A stretch of 64,000 nt of DNA from Photobacterium phosphoreum (GTDB lineage Bacteria; Pseudomonadota; Gammaproteobacteria; Enterobacterales; Vibrionaceae): positions 1,172,993-1,236,992 of the forward strand of contig NZ_MSCQ01000001.1 in assembly GCF_002954725.1 (NCBI RefSeq), written 5' to 3'. The position numbers were made by a program, and so were the translations under genes. Shown here in pieces: positions 36,544 to 46,809 of this stretch (its first letter is position 1; the number at the start of each line of letters is the position of its first letter). The notes below the pieces were generated by a model. The model ran no database searches. It was not told the origin of the DNA and saw only the letters and a list, made by a program, of their open reading frames with translations.

Positions 36544-38675
36544 ATAACAACAAAAATGATTCAGCAACGCTTGATTATCACGCATTAAATGCAATGTTAA
36601 ATTTAGTCGATAACCAAGGCGAGATTCAATTTTCCGCAGACAAACAAGCGATTCGGCAGTATTTTTTACAACATATCAATAAAAACACCGTCACCTTCGA
36701 TAGTTTACGTCAAAAAATCAATTACTTAACACAAGAGGATTATTACGAAACTGCTATTTTTTCAGCCTATTCATGGACATTCTTAGAGCATATTTGGCAA
36801 ACGGCATTTAAAGCTAAGTTTCGATTTGAAACCTTCCTTGGCGCATATAAATTTTATACTTCTTATGCACTTAAAACACGTAACGGTAAACAATACCTTG
36901 AACGGTTTGAAGATCGAGTTGTAATGACAGCCCTATTACTCGCTCAAGGTAATGAAACCCTTGCGATGCAATTAATGCAAGAAATCCTCAATGGTCGCTT
37001 TCAACCCGCCACTCCAACTTTTACCAATGCCGGTAAATGCAGTCGTGGTGAGTTAATTTCATGTTTTTTACTGCGCATTGAAGACAACATGGAAAGCATT
37101 GGCCGTGCCGTTAACTCATCACTGCAATTGTCACGTCGAGGAGGTGGCGTTGCATTAATGCTCTCTAATCTACGTGGCTATGGCGCACCCATTAAAGGCA
37201 TTGAAAATCAATCTTCTGGTGTTGTGCCTGTAATGAAATTATTGGAAGACAGTTTTTCATATGCTAACCAGCTCGGTGCTCGTCAAGGTGCAGGTGCGGT
37301 TTATCTCCATGCTCATCATCCTGACATTCTACGTTTTCTTGATACTAAACGTGAAAATGCCGATGAAAAAGTACGGATTAAAACGCTAAGTTTAGGGGTG
37401 GTTATTCCAGACATTACTTTTGAACTTGCGAAAAATAATCAGCAAATGCATCTATTTTCACCGTATGACATCGAAAAAGTGTATGGCAAACCATTATCAG
37501 AAATTTCGATAAGTGCGTTATATCATCAAATGGTCGCTGATGATCGCATTAGTAAAACCCAAATCAATGCACGTCAATTTTTCCAAACACTGGCAGAGGT
37601 ACAGTTCGAGTCTGGTTATCCTTACATTATGTTTGAAGATACCGTCAATAAAGCTAACCCTATTGCTGGTCGTATTTCAATGTCGAATTTATGTTCTGAA
37701 ATACTTCAAGTTAATCAAGCATCAACCTATAACGACGATCTTAGTTATCAACATCTCGGGGCTGACATTTCATGTAACCTTGGCTCATTAAATATTGCCA
37801 AAACAATGGATGGCAACAACCTTGCACAGTCGGTTGAAATTGCTATTCGTGCTTTAAATGCTGTTTCTGAAATGAGTAATATCAATAGCGTACCGTCGGT
37901 CCGTAAAGGCAACGAAGACAGCCATGCTATCGGTTTAGGTCAAATGAATTTACATGGGTTTCTTGCCCGGGAACATATCTATTATGGTAGCCAACAAGCG
38001 TTAGATTTTACTAATGTCTATTTTGCGGCGGTACTCTACCATTGCTTGCGAACATCCAATCAACTCGCGATTGAAAAACAAGCAACATTTAAAGGGTTTG
38101 AACAATCACAATACGCTAACGGGCAATTTTTCGATAAATATATCGAGAATGATTTCTCTGCTAAAACATCACGAATTAAGCAGCTATTAATCCAATTTAA
38201 GCTAGAAACTCCAACTCGACAACAGTGGGAACAACTAAAAAAATCCATCATGGAATACGGCTTATATAATCGTAACCTACAAGCAATTCCACCTACAGGA
38301 TCAATCAGTTATATCAATAATTCCACCGCCTCTATTCATCCGATTATATCGAAAATAGAAATTCGTAAAGAAGCTAAAATTGGGCGGGTTTACTACCCAG
38401 CTCCTTATCTCACTAATGATAATAAACACTTCTATCAAGATGCGTACGAGATAGGTGTGACTGCCATTATTGATACCTATGCCGTTGCCACTCAACACGT
38501 AGATCAAGGCTTATCATTAACCTTGTTTTTCCCTGATACTGCAACCACTCGCGATATCAATAAAGCCCAAATTTACGCTTGGAAAAACAATATTAAAACC
38601 CTGTATTACATCCGATTACGTCAAAAAGCCCTTGAAGGTACGCAAGTTGAAGGCTGCGTTTCTTGTAGTTTATAA
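36540..38675 (+). CDS. nrdE: Class Ib ribonucleotide reductase large subunit NrdE
   Basis: Reduces ribonucleotides to deoxyribonucleotides. It has 711 residues. Visible are [20 protein letters not shown] with the first redox Cys, SNLCSEILQ with the radical Cys and Glu (the N-x-C-x-E motif), and the C-terminal redox pair in [11 protein letters not shown] 36540 overlaps the nrdI stop by 4 bp; an upstream TTG (36528) is less likely. It lacks the long ATP-cone of class Ia, as expected for Ib. Confidence 0.96.
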   Translation: MNNNKNDSATLDYHALNAMLNLVDNQGEIQFSADKQAIRQYFLQHINKNTVTFDSLRQKINYLTQEDYYETAIFSAYSWTFLEHIWQTAFKAKFRFETFLGAYKFYTSYALKTRNGKQYLERFEDRVVMTALLLAQGNETLAMQLMQEILNGRFQPATPTFTNAGKCSRGELISCFLLRIEDNMESIGRAVNSSLQLSRRGGGVALMLSNLRGYGAPIKGIENQSSGVVPVMKLLEDSFSYANQLGARQGAGAVYLHAHHPDILRFLDTKRENADEKVRIKTLSLGVVIPDITFELAKNNQQMHLFSPYDIEKVYGKPLSEISISALYHQMVADDRISKTQINARQFFQTLAEVQFESGYPYIMFEDTVNKANPIAGRISMSNLCSEILQVNQASTYNDDLSYQHLGADISCNLGSLNIAKTMDGNNLAQSVEIAIRALNAVSEMSNINSVPSVRKGNEDSHAIGLGQMNLHGFLAREHIYYGSQQALDFTNVYFAAVLYHCLRTSNQLAIEKQATFKGFEQSQYANGQFFDKYIENDFSAKTSRIKQLLIQFKLETPTRQQWEQLKKSIMEYGLYNRNLQAIPPTGSISYINNSTASIHPIISKIEIRKEAKIGRVYYPAPYLTNDNKHFYQDAYEIGVTAIIDTYAVATQHVDQGLSLTLFFPDTATTRDINKAQIYAWKNNIKTLYYIRLRQKALEGTQVEGCVSCSL

Positions 38676-39662
<987 letters not shown>

Positions 39663-39690
39663 AACATTAAAAATCAAACATATAGATAAA

Positions 39691-39708
39691 CTACCTACTG
39701 ATAGGTAG
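39691..39708. promoter_or_regulatory. TetR-type operator, site 1 (18-bp palindrome)
   Basis: CTACCTACTGATAGGTAG is a perfect 7-bp inverted repeat around CTGA. Sites 2 and 3 share TAGGTAG and the spacing. It ends 9 bp upstream of the -35 of the SDR promoter. Confidence 0.75.
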
Positions 39709-39717
39709 AAATAGTAT

Positions 39718-39746
39718 TTGACGACAAAATAAAATCACCCTATATT
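39718..39746 (+). promoter_or_regulatory. Predicted promoter of the SDR gene
   Basis: TTGACG (39718-39723), 17 bp spacer, TATATT (39741-39746), a close sigma-70 match. It is flanked by operator sites 1 and 2, leaving a leader of about 100 nt before the SDR start. Confidence 0.65.
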
Positions 39747-39813
39747 TAAAATCAATGAAGCGCAGCATGAATCATCGAATCACATTGCTCGCTTCTTTTT
39801 TAAACCACACGGC

Positions 39814-39831
39814 CTATCAACTAGTAGGTAG
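39814..39831. promoter_or_regulatory. TetR-type operator, site 2
   Basis: CTATCAACTAGTAGGTAG matches site 1 at 13 of 18 positions, with the right half identical. It lies in the leader 20 bp before the SDR start, well placed for a roadblock or repression loop with site 1. Confidence 0.65.
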
Positions 39832-39850
39832 ACAAATAAAGGATTACATT

Positions 39851-40621
39851 ATGTTCACTACATCATCAATTGCACTTATCGTTGGCGGCTCATCAGGCAT
39901 GGGTAAAGCCACCGCTGAACGGTTATTAAACGCTGGGGTTCCAGTCATGATTTTATCGCACAATGCCGATAAACTTGCCGCAGCAAAAGCTGACTTAGAA
40001 CAACGAACTGGCGGTAATGTTGAAACAGCACAAGTTGATTTATATGACCTTACTGATGTAAATACTTTTATTGCTCAACTTGAAAATGAAAACCGTCATA
40101 TTGGTTACCTCGTTAACGCCGCAGGTTTTTTTAAACCCGTTAGCTTTCTAGAGCACACTGCAAAAGATTATGATCTTCAATTGGATATCAACAAATCATT
40201 TTTCTTTATTACTCAAGCTGTTGCAAAAAACATGCAACAATATGGTGGTGGTTCAATCGTAAATATTGGTTCAATGTGGGCTCATCAAGCCATTAAGGCA
40301 ACCCCATCATCAGCTTATTCAATGCAAAAAGCAGCCTTACATGCGTTCACCCGCAATTTAGCAATGGAATTAGCAGACTACAATATTCGTGCAAATGCAG
40401 TCGCTCCAGCTGTTGTCCTTTCAACTATCTATAAATCATTCATTGCGGAAGATGAGATTGAAACCGCTTTACAAGGATTTAATGATTTCCACCCTATTGG
40501 GCACATAGGTTCCACCTCCGATATTGCAGATGCAATTGAGTTTTTATTATCAGATAAAGCAAAATGGATCACTGGTACAGTACTTGATGTCGATGGCGGT
40601 GTGATGGCGGGTCGTAATTAA
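39851..40621 (+). CDS. Short-chain dehydrogenase/reductase
   Basis: A 256-residue NAD(P)-binding SDR. The glycine motif is GGSSGMGKA, the NNAG-type strand is VNAAGFF, catalytic Ser is in NIGSMW, and the catalytic Tyr and Lys are in [11 protein letters not shown]. The C-terminal [10 protein letters not shown] is typical. I chose ATG 39851 because AAAGGA lies upstream and operator site 2 would otherwise be inside the coding region. It is probably regulated by the TetR gene downstream; the substrate is unknown. Confidence 0.92.
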   Translation: MFTTSSIALIVGGSSGMGKATAERLLNAGVPVMILSHNADKLAAAKADLEQRTGGNVETAQVDLYDLTDVNTFIAQLENENRHIGYLVNAAGFFKPVSFLEHTAKDYDLQLDINKSFFFITQAVAKNMQQYGGGSIVNIGSMWAHQAIKATPSSAYSMQKAALHAFTRNLAMELADYNIRANAVAPAVVLSTIYKSFIAEDEIETALQGFNDFHPIGHIGSTSDIADAIEFLLSDKAKWITGTVLDVDGGVMAGRN

Positions 40622-40683
40622 TCCGTAGAAACACATTCACAAAGCCAAATTCACCGAAACAATAATAGTCATTTTTTATTGAA

Positions 40684-40709
40684 TAATGGCGATAAATACG
40701 TCGCCATTA
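40684..40709. terminator. Hairpin after the SDR gene
   Basis: Nine-pair stem TAATGGCGA (40684-40692) with TCGCCATTA (40701-40709). No T-run follows on plus; termination is possible but weak. Confidence 0.4.
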
Positions 40710-40710
40710 C

Positions 40711-40728
40711 CTCTCTACTCATAGGTAG
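40711..40728. promoter_or_regulatory. TetR-type operator, site 3
   Basis: CTCTCTACTCATAGGTAG shares 15 of 18 positions with site 1. It abuts a promoter for the TetR gene, TTGTGA (40735-40740) with 17 bp to TAGATT (40758-40763), suggesting autoregulation. Confidence 0.65.
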
Positions 40729-40791
40729 AAAAAATTGTGATCTTTAATGCTAAATGATAGATTATTGAACTTCTTAACAATGTGAATATCA

Positions 40792-41379
40792 ATGATGAAA
40801 GACATTAATCCTACAGCAGCAAAAATTGCTGATATTGCCGAAAAATATATTCAATGTCGTGGTTTTAACGGCTTTAGTTTTCGTGATATTCAAGATGAAC
40901 TGGGTATAAAAACAGCCAGCATTCATTATCACTATAAAACCAAACAAGATTTAGCCATTGTCGTATTTGAACGTTATCTAGAGCGTTATAAAACAGCGTT
41001 AACAGCCATCGAACAACAAAATCTAACCGCAACTGATAAGTTAAAAGCGTTAGCCAATATTTTTATTACCGTACGTAATGAAGGCAAGCTTTGTTTATGT
41101 GGCATGTATGCATCGGATTTTTATTCTCTCACTGATAGCTTAAACATTCAGCTTGATCGATTCGTTGCTTTTAATGAGCAGTGGATAGAGCAAGTGATAA
41201 CAGCTGGAATTAAGAACGGTGAGTTTTCATCACAATTAATTGCCATAGATGCTGCTCGGCTTTATTTCGTGTCGCTAGAAGGCTGCATGCTTATTTCACA
41301 ATTTAAAGACGCGAATTACATTCAAATAGTGGTTAACAACTATTTTAATGTCGTTTTAAAAGTAAAACCAAATATCTAA
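40792..41379 (+). CDS. TetR-family regulator of the adjacent SDR gene
   Basis: A 195-residue protein. The N-terminal helix-turn-helix is FRDIQDELGIKTASIHYHYK (about 30-49), similar to the AcuR/YxaF type, followed by an all-helical effector domain. Three matching 18-bp sites around the SDR and its own promoter suggest that it represses both. An effector related to the SDR substrate (an aldehyde, acrylate-type or quinone compound) is a guess. Confidence 0.9.
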   Translation: MMKDINPTAAKIADIAEKYIQCRGFNGFSFRDIQDELGIKTASIHYHYKTKQDLAIVVFERYLERYKTALTAIEQQNLTATDKLKALANIFITVRNEGKLCLCGMYASDFYSLTDSLNIQLDRFVAFNEQWIEQVITAGIKNGEFSSQLIAIDAARLYFVSLEGCMLISQFKDANYIQIVVNNYFNVVLKVKPNI

Positions 41380-41451
41380 GACTATTGCTGTCAATAAAAC
41401 AGACTACACTCAATACAAATAATATCGCACTTTCCTTTCGCAGGTATTTCA

Positions 41452-42291
41452 ATGGCATCATATTATCAATTTTTGTCTCTATGTTGCCTTTACTGCCTCT
41501 GTTTCACCCTTCCAGCACACAGCAGTCCCAAACCAACCAATAACATTCATGCCAGCGTTAACTACTCACAAACAATACAACCACTGACGATCAACACTCA
41601 CATTGATAACAACTACCCCATCCAATTACAATTACGGTTTAATGTGATTGATTGTTATGATGATATTGGACTAGTTACGGGTTGGTATCAGTATGATAAA
41701 TATAAAGTTCGTATACCATTATTAGGAATATACAACTATCAATTTATAACCTTATATCGTTTTGACGCAGTACAACATCAACGCCTGCTTACCCAATTAA
41801 AAGATCATCCAAGTCAATTAACCACCCTTGAAAATAATTCTTCATTTATCGAAAAATTTGAGTTTATCAATCGTTGGCAGCAACCCAATGGGGTATGGCT
41901 CCCATTTAGCGGTAAGTGGACAAACGGCACAAAAACGTTAAGCGTCAATCCTTTTAATATGGATAGCATCACCGACCAAGCACAAAACCATTATGATTTA
42001 GTGATTACCTCTCCACACCATGCCACTGTCACCATCGATGTATTAACACAACTCGGGTTAGCGTCGGAATACCGTATCACCAATGGTAATATTGCCTGCC
42101 CTGAGCTCTCATTAACTGTTGCCAACATCGTAAAAAAAACAAAAGGTTGGAACATTAAAATTGATTATGATGTTGGGCTTCGTCGCTGCGCAGGCAGTCA
42201 TTCTGGTTACTATGATTTACAGCTCGATGATCACTTTACTGTTATCAATAAGCAATCTGTTTTATTACATCAATGCAGTATGACGGAATAA
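41452..42291 (+). CDS. Exported protein of unknown function
   Basis: A 279-residue protein with a Cys-rich signal peptide (cleavage near AHSSP). The mature part is beta-rich with four well-spaced cysteines (DCYDD, IACPE, RRCAG, LHQCS), which suggests two disulfides. Repeated phrases such as YDLVITSP and YYDLQLDD hint at an immunoglobulin-like fold. I do not recognise the family. It stands between the TetR gene and the parvulin-HupE pair, with a 240-bp gap to the latter. Confidence 0.7.
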   Translation: MASYYQFLSLCCLYCLCFTLPAHSSPKPTNNIHASVNYSQTIQPLTINTHIDNNYPIQLQLRFNVIDCYDDIGLVTGWYQYDKYKVRIPLLGIYNYQFITLYRFDAVQHQRLLTQLKDHPSQLTTLENNSSFIEKFEFINRWQQPNGVWLPFSGKWTNGTKTLSVNPFNMDSITDQAQNHYDLVITSPHHATVTIDVLTQLGLASEYRITNGNIACPELSLTVANIVKKTKGWNIKIDYDVGLRRCAGSHSGYYDLQLDDHFTVINKQSVLLHQCSMTE

Positions 42292-42531
42292 CAACAATGA
42301 CTTATAAAGTTAATATTTATCCGCCATGCTCACCTATTAACAACTATAATAATAGAGTATTTACTTTAATAATAGTAAAGGCTTTATATCATTCAATATA
42401 AACGCGAATTAACGCTATAAATCATATAAAAAATAACCCATTAGATGATGGTAAATAGTCATGTTCAATAGTCATACAGATATCCTGTGTATTCTTATTG
42501 GGTATTTTACATTAAGAAAAGAATCAGTAGC

Positions 42532-43341
42532 ATGTTAAAAACAAGCTTATATTGGCTAAAAAAACTCATTAAAGATCCCTTTTCTCATTTCCTCATTGCA
42601 GGTGCGATTCTATTCCTTTGTTATTCACTTTATCATTCAGGATCTTCTATCAATGAAGTGATAATCACACCGTCACAAATTATTCAACAACAACGTGACG
42701 ATAAAACATACTTTGGCAGTTCCCCATCCAAAGAAATGTTAAATAAGGATATAAATCAGGTTATTCTACAACGAATTCTATCGAGTGAAGCGATCAAACT
42801 CGGTTTAGAGAAAGGTGACCCGAACCTTAATGCAATGCTAATGCAACGGTTCATTTCTTATACCACCCAAATTGCTAAAATAAATGCCACCAATACTACG
42901 TTATTGCACCACTATTATTTAGCACATCGTCAAAACTACCACCACCCTGATCTGTATTCATTGTGCTATCACTTTCTATCACCACAAGAACAAACACACC
43001 CCAGCCAAGCGCCAGCATCTCACCAGTGCTTAAGTGATATAACGCAGCAGGACTTACAAGCTAAACTCGGCCCATCAATAATAACGACCTTAAATACCCT
43101 CGCACCTAATAAATGGTCAAAGCTAATAAACACACCATTTGGCCCACTAACGGTGAGATTAATTCAGCATCAAAAAGCTGGGATTTTAAGCTTTAACCAA
43201 GCTAAACCACTCTTAGCTCAAGACTATACTCATGATGCTGTAAATAAAAAAATCGACGCCGCAATAAAGAACTACCATATTCAGCTGCCAACTCATTCAG
43301 GCATCGTTGTCACAACTAAGACCTTACTTCAAAATGTATAA
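42532..43341 (+). CDS. Membrane-anchored parvulin-type peptidyl-prolyl isomerase-like protein
   Basis: A 269-residue protein. One N-terminal transmembrane helix (FLIAGAILFLCYSLY) is followed by a SurA/PpiD-like helical chaperone region and a degenerate parvulin domain. The layout (anchor, ITPSQI..., E-x-L-x-x-D-I, LxxHxYYLxHRxxYxHPDLYSL) matches proteins annotated as PPIase beside HupE genes. I chose ATG 42532; the frame opens to 42487. It overlaps the HupE gene by 8 bp. It probably assists folding of a periplasmic partner. Confidence 0.7.
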   Translation: MLKTSLYWLKKLIKDPFSHFLIAGAILFLCYSLYHSGSSINEVIITPSQIIQQQRDDKTYFGSSPSKEMLNKDINQVILQRILSSEAIKLGLEKGDPNLNAMLMQRFISYTTQIAKINATNTTLLHHYYLAHRQNYHHPDLYSLCYHFLSPQEQTHPSQAPASHQCLSDITQQDLQAKLGPSIITTLNTLAPNKWSKLINTPFGPLTVRLIQHQKAGILSFNQAKPLLAQDYTHDAVNKKIDAAIKNYHIQLPTHSGIVVTTKTLLQNV

Positions 43342-44350
43342 ACATAAAATTTACACAGCTATATACATGGTTTTATTGATCGCGCTTAATCTAGCATGGA
43401 GCCCGCAAGCAGCGGCACATCCCTATCAACCTGCTGTTGGCCTAATAACTCAAATAAATAACCATCAATATGAACTGACCCTCAAGTTACCCGTGGTTGC
43501 TGGAGAACACACAATAATCACCCCCAAGCTCCCTAATGGTGGTGTAATTCATCTATTAAGCTCCCAAAATAGCCTTGATGGTTTTGGCATGGATCTACAC
43601 CGTTATTTATTGGTATTTCCAGCAAAAACCACCGCACCATTGATTACATTTCAAGGGTTAAACAATATTCAACTCCTGACGCAAACCACTAACCAAAATG
43701 GTCAAATAAATACCTTAGAACTTTATGAAGGACATAATCATTTATTATTAGCGGGGAAAGTCAGCACTTGGTCTACTGTGCGGTTATTTGTAACATTAGG
43801 AATAACCCATATTTTAACCGGCATCGACCATCTTATGTTTGTTGCTGGCCTACTGCTGTTTACGCGTGATTTTCGTACTTTCTTAAAGGCCATAACCTGT
43901 TTTACATTGGCACACAGCATTACGTTAAGTTTATCGGCACTCAATCTGATTCATGTACCCGAACCTCCCGTTGAAGCAGGTATCGCATTGAGTATTTTAT
44001 TTTTATGTTATGAGTTAACTCGACCTAATAATAAAGACCAACCAACATTAAGCCGACGATTTCCTTGGTTAATCTCGTTTTCATTTGGGCTATTGCATGG
44101 TTTAGGCTTTGCGAGTGCACTTAAAGCGGCAGGACTACAACAAACCAGCATTCCTTTAGCGCTGGCATGTTTTAATGTTGGCGTTGAAATTGGACAGCTT
44201 ATCTTCCTAAGTATATTACTGACGCTGTTGAAAATTTGCTCCAAAATCGCATTTTTCCAACAACGTATCTTTCAACAAGTACCGTTATATATCATGGGAA
44301 TTATGGCTTCATTTTGGTTTATTCAACGGATTTACATCGTCTTTCACTAA
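43334..44350 (+). CDS. HupE/UreJ-family membrane protein
   Basis: A 338-residue protein with a signal/anchor, a periplasmic N-domain of about 130 residues, then six hydrophobic helices. The HupE/UreJ-type signatures GIDHLMFVAGLLLF, HSITLSLSAL, FSFGLLHGLGFASAL and CFNVGVEIGQL contain conserved His, Asp and Glu that could bind nickel or another metal. The start ATG 43334 overlaps the previous stop (ATGTATAA). No hydrogenase or urease gene is nearby, so metal transport is inferred from family only. Confidence 0.8.
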   Translation: MYKHKIYTAIYMVLLIALNLAWSPQAAAHPYQPAVGLITQINNHQYELTLKLPVVAGEHTIITPKLPNGGVIHLLSSQNSLDGFGMDLHRYLLVFPAKTTAPLITFQGLNNIQLLTQTTNQNGQINTLELYEGHNHLLLAGKVSTWSTVRLFVTLGITHILTGIDHLMFVAGLLLFTRDFRTFLKAITCFTLAHSITLSLSALNLIHVPEPPVEAGIALSILFLCYELTRPNNKDQPTLSRRFPWLISFSFGLLHGLGFASALKAAGLQQTSIPLALACFNVGVEIGQLIFLSILLTLLKICSKIAFFQQRIFQQVPLYIMGIMASFWFIQRIYIVFH

Positions 44351-44466
44351 ATAGAACATTAATCGCAATCAAATATTTTGTTTTTATAAGTGGTCAACAA
44401 CGTTATTGCTATGATAGTGATAGCACTCTAAAAATAAAATAACAGTCAATCAGTTAAGGAAGTTAT

Positions 44467-44769
44467 ATGTACATTGCAATGAACCGTTTTAAAATTCGTT
44501 TAGGCTCTGAACAAGAATTTATCAATATCTGGAAAAATCGCGAAACGTATCTTGATACAGTCCCTGGTTTTCAATCGTTTAATTTGCTACAAAGTGCATC
44601 TAACGATGAATACACACTGTTCGCTTCTCATTCAGTGTGGGACTCTCGCCAAGCATTTGAAGATTGGACTCAGTCAGAACAATTTCGCAAAGCCCATGCT
44701 AATGCTCGTGGCAACAAAGAAATCTATTTAGGCGCACCAAACTTTGAAGGTTTTGAGAACTGCCTTTAA
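44467..44769 (+). CDS. IsdG-like heme-degrading monooxygenase family protein (ABM fold)
   Basis: A 100-residue ferredoxin-like alpha/beta barrel protein of the antibiotic biosynthesis monooxygenase superfamily. The residues used for heme cleavage in IsdG/IsdI, an N-terminal Asn, Trp and His, are present at N6 (AMNRF), W67 (FEDW) and H77 (RKAHANAR), with the same spacing. This suggests heme oxygenase activity for iron acquisition. The ribosome site AAGGAAG is strong. It could instead be a different ABM enzyme. It is a single gene with a following hairpin. Confidence 0.75.
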   Translation: MYIAMNRFKIRLGSEQEFINIWKNRETYLDTVPGFQSFNLLQSASNDEYTLFASHSVWDSRQAFEDWTQSEQFRKAHANARGNKEIYLGAPNFEGFENCL

Positions 44770-44794
44770 TAACAACGTGTATACCACATAAATA

Positions 44795-44823
44795 CCCAAA
44801 TACCTTATTCATAGGTATTTGGG
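44795..44823. terminator. Hairpin between converging genes
   Basis: Eleven-pair stem CCCAAATACCT (44795-44805) with AGGTATTTGGG (44813-44823), 7-base loop. It could serve both the IsdG-like gene and the EAL gene; T-tracts are weak. Confidence 0.6.
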
Positions 44824-44829
44824 TTACCA

Positions 44830-46371
44830 TTATTTACCTACTGGAATATCAACGTTTAATGCTTGATTTTGAAGAAAATCTTCCAATGGCATCGGCTTAG
44901 AAAATAGAAAACCTTGTAAGAAATCAACGCCTTGTTGTTGTAAATATTCAGCTTGTGCTTCTGTTTCAACACCTTCAGCAATAAGAGCAAGTGACAATCG
45001 TTTTGCCATTTCAACTGTAGTTTCAATTAAGTGCTCGGAAGTGCTGTCTATACCAATATTATTAACAAAGATCTGATCGATTTTAAGATAATTAAGGTCA
45101 ATCTGTTGCAAATTAACCAAGCTTGAATGCCCTGTCCCGAAATCATCAATCGCAATTTTACAACCAAGGCCTTTAAGTTGCTGGAATAGACCTTGAGTAA
45201 AGTCCGACACATCAAGCGCCTCACGTTCAGTTAATTCCAACACAAGTATAATTTTACTGTCAGAAACCTCATCAATAAAACTATGACACTCTTGCGATAA
45301 CACTGTGCTATTACAATGCTGAGGCGCAATGTTTACTCCAACATGAAACGGATCGGGTAAGTAATGCTTATAAAGCCGTAATTGTTTTGCCGTCTCTTTC
45401 AAAATCAAATCAGTCATTGGAATAATTAATCCAGAATTTTCTGCTTGTGGAATAAACAGATCTGGCCGTACAAGGCCTTGAACTGGATGTTCCCACCTCA
45501 TTAAGATCTCTATCCCAACCAGTTCTTTAGTTGTCGCATCCACAATAGGTTGAGCATATGGCACAAACTCTCGATTTTTTATTGCTCTTTCCAATTCTAA
45601 ATATAACGAGCGAGGACGATGTAATAACCACCAACAAAATAGAGAAAAAAATATTTGAGTAACTAATATAACTATAATATAAAAATATTCTTGATCCCAA
45701 AAAGTAAGCCACGAAGATGGACTATTTAAGCCTGAATAAACCGTAAATGGATACCTTTCTGATTTTACTGATTGAATATCTAACAGCGACTTATTAGGGT
45801 TATTATAAGTAAACACATTATGATCGGTTATCCATGCATTACCGACAGCGAGTGAAACAATGAAAGAATTTGATTTTGAATTCGAGAATAGCGGCTTGAT
45901 ATACCGTGTATCAATACCACTTAAGGCTACTCTTTTACCTTTCATAGTACGAACCACAATGAGGGGTTGTTTATGTTTAATTCTACTTCCCGGCATCAAT
46001 AATAACTTACCATTGACATATTTGGTTTGATCATAATTAAATTGAGCTGGCCCCCAAAAAGAAGTACAAAAAATCGTATTATCCTGTGCCAGGTTTGTAG
46101 TACGTACATAAGGAGTACGCGAGACACTTCTTCTTATTTTTTGATAAATCTGCTCACAATGGCTGTTGTCTGCGCTTAAATTTAGTACCCGTTGGTTAGA
46201 TTGTTCGCCATAAGAGAGAATAGAGTCAATCTGATTAACAATTATTGTAGCATGTAGCTTTGCATTTACCTCTAAGGAGAAGATAAAACCAGCATGAAAT
46301 AATTTCAAAAGAATAAGACTGGGAAGTAAAGTAAATAATATAATTAAGGTTTTTTTTATTTTGTCAATCAT
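44830..46371 (-). CDS. Membrane cyclic-di-GMP phosphodiesterase (CSS-EAL type)
   Basis: Degrades the second messenger c-di-GMP. It has 513 residues: an N-terminal helix, a periplasmic CSS-type domain with the redox-type motif (here CTSFWG rather than CSS), a second helix at about 230, and an EAL domain from about 265. The catalytic set is complete: EILMRWEHP in place of EAL, Asn in FHVGVNIAPQ, ELTE, IDDFGTGHSS, LKIDQIF and EGVETEAQ. ATG 46371 has GAGGGCGAA upstream; the frame opens further. It probably responds to periplasmic redox state. Confidence 0.88.
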   Translation of the reverse strand: MIDKIKKTLIILFTLLPSLILLKLFHAGFIFSLEVNAKLHATIIVNQIDSILSYGEQSNQRVLNLSADNSHCEQIYQKIRRSVSRTPYVRTTNLAQDNTIFCTSFWGPAQFNYDQTKYVNGKLLLMPGSRIKHKQPLIVVRTMKGKRVALSGIDTRYIKPLFSNSKSNSFIVSLAVGNAWITDHNVFTYNNPNKSLLDIQSVKSERYPFTVYSGLNSPSSWLTFWDQEYFYIIVILVTQIFFSLFCWWLLHRPRSLYLELERAIKNREFVPYAQPIVDATTKELVGIEILMRWEHPVQGLVRPDLFIPQAENSGLIIPMTDLILKETAKQLRLYKHYLPDPFHVGVNIAPQHCNSTVLSQECHSFIDEVSDSKIILVLELTEREALDVSDFTQGLFQQLKGLGCKIAIDDFGTGHSSLVNLQQIDLNYLKIDQIFVNNIGIDSTSEHLIETTVEMAKRLSLALIAEGVETEAQAEYLQQQGVDFLQGFLFSKPMPLEDFLQNQALNVDIPVGK

Positions 46372-46416
46372 TTCGCCCTCTATATAATCATTATGTATAT
46401 AATGTTTTACCACCAA

Positions 46417-46809
46417 TCTATACTCTTTAATGCTTATTGTCTCACAATCATCAGCAAGTAATTATATTTACTGGTTGATAATAAATAAGTATATTCTAAT
46501 CAATAAGCTTCATATTGATTATATGTAATTTTCACCTTCTAGATATAACTCACTATAATTATTTTTATTTTAAATAATTAAATTATGCTTAATTATAAAT
46601 AGTTAACTTATAGTTTATGTTAAAAACAACAAATAATAAGGTCATTGAAGTAACATAATGAATTTTTCTACCTATAACATCAGATCTATCCGCACACAGC
46701 ATCAATGTAAACTTAAATAGTTGTATCCATATTAAGTTTACATTATCCATGCTATACAGCATGCTTATACGCAATTATCTCCGCCCTACTTTAATGGATC
46801 TGTTTTATC
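46417..46809. other. AT-rich intergenic region between the EAL gene and the symporter
   Basis: About 390 bp with no gene. It holds a 16-bp palindrome CATGCTATACAGCATG at 46748-46763, about 47 bp before the symporter start, which could be an operator. Confidence 0.45.

Noticed and set aside
46589..46774. 61-codon minus-strand frame upstream of the BASS transporter
   Set aside because: It overlaps the likely promoter and palindrome, has no ribosome site and resembles no protein.
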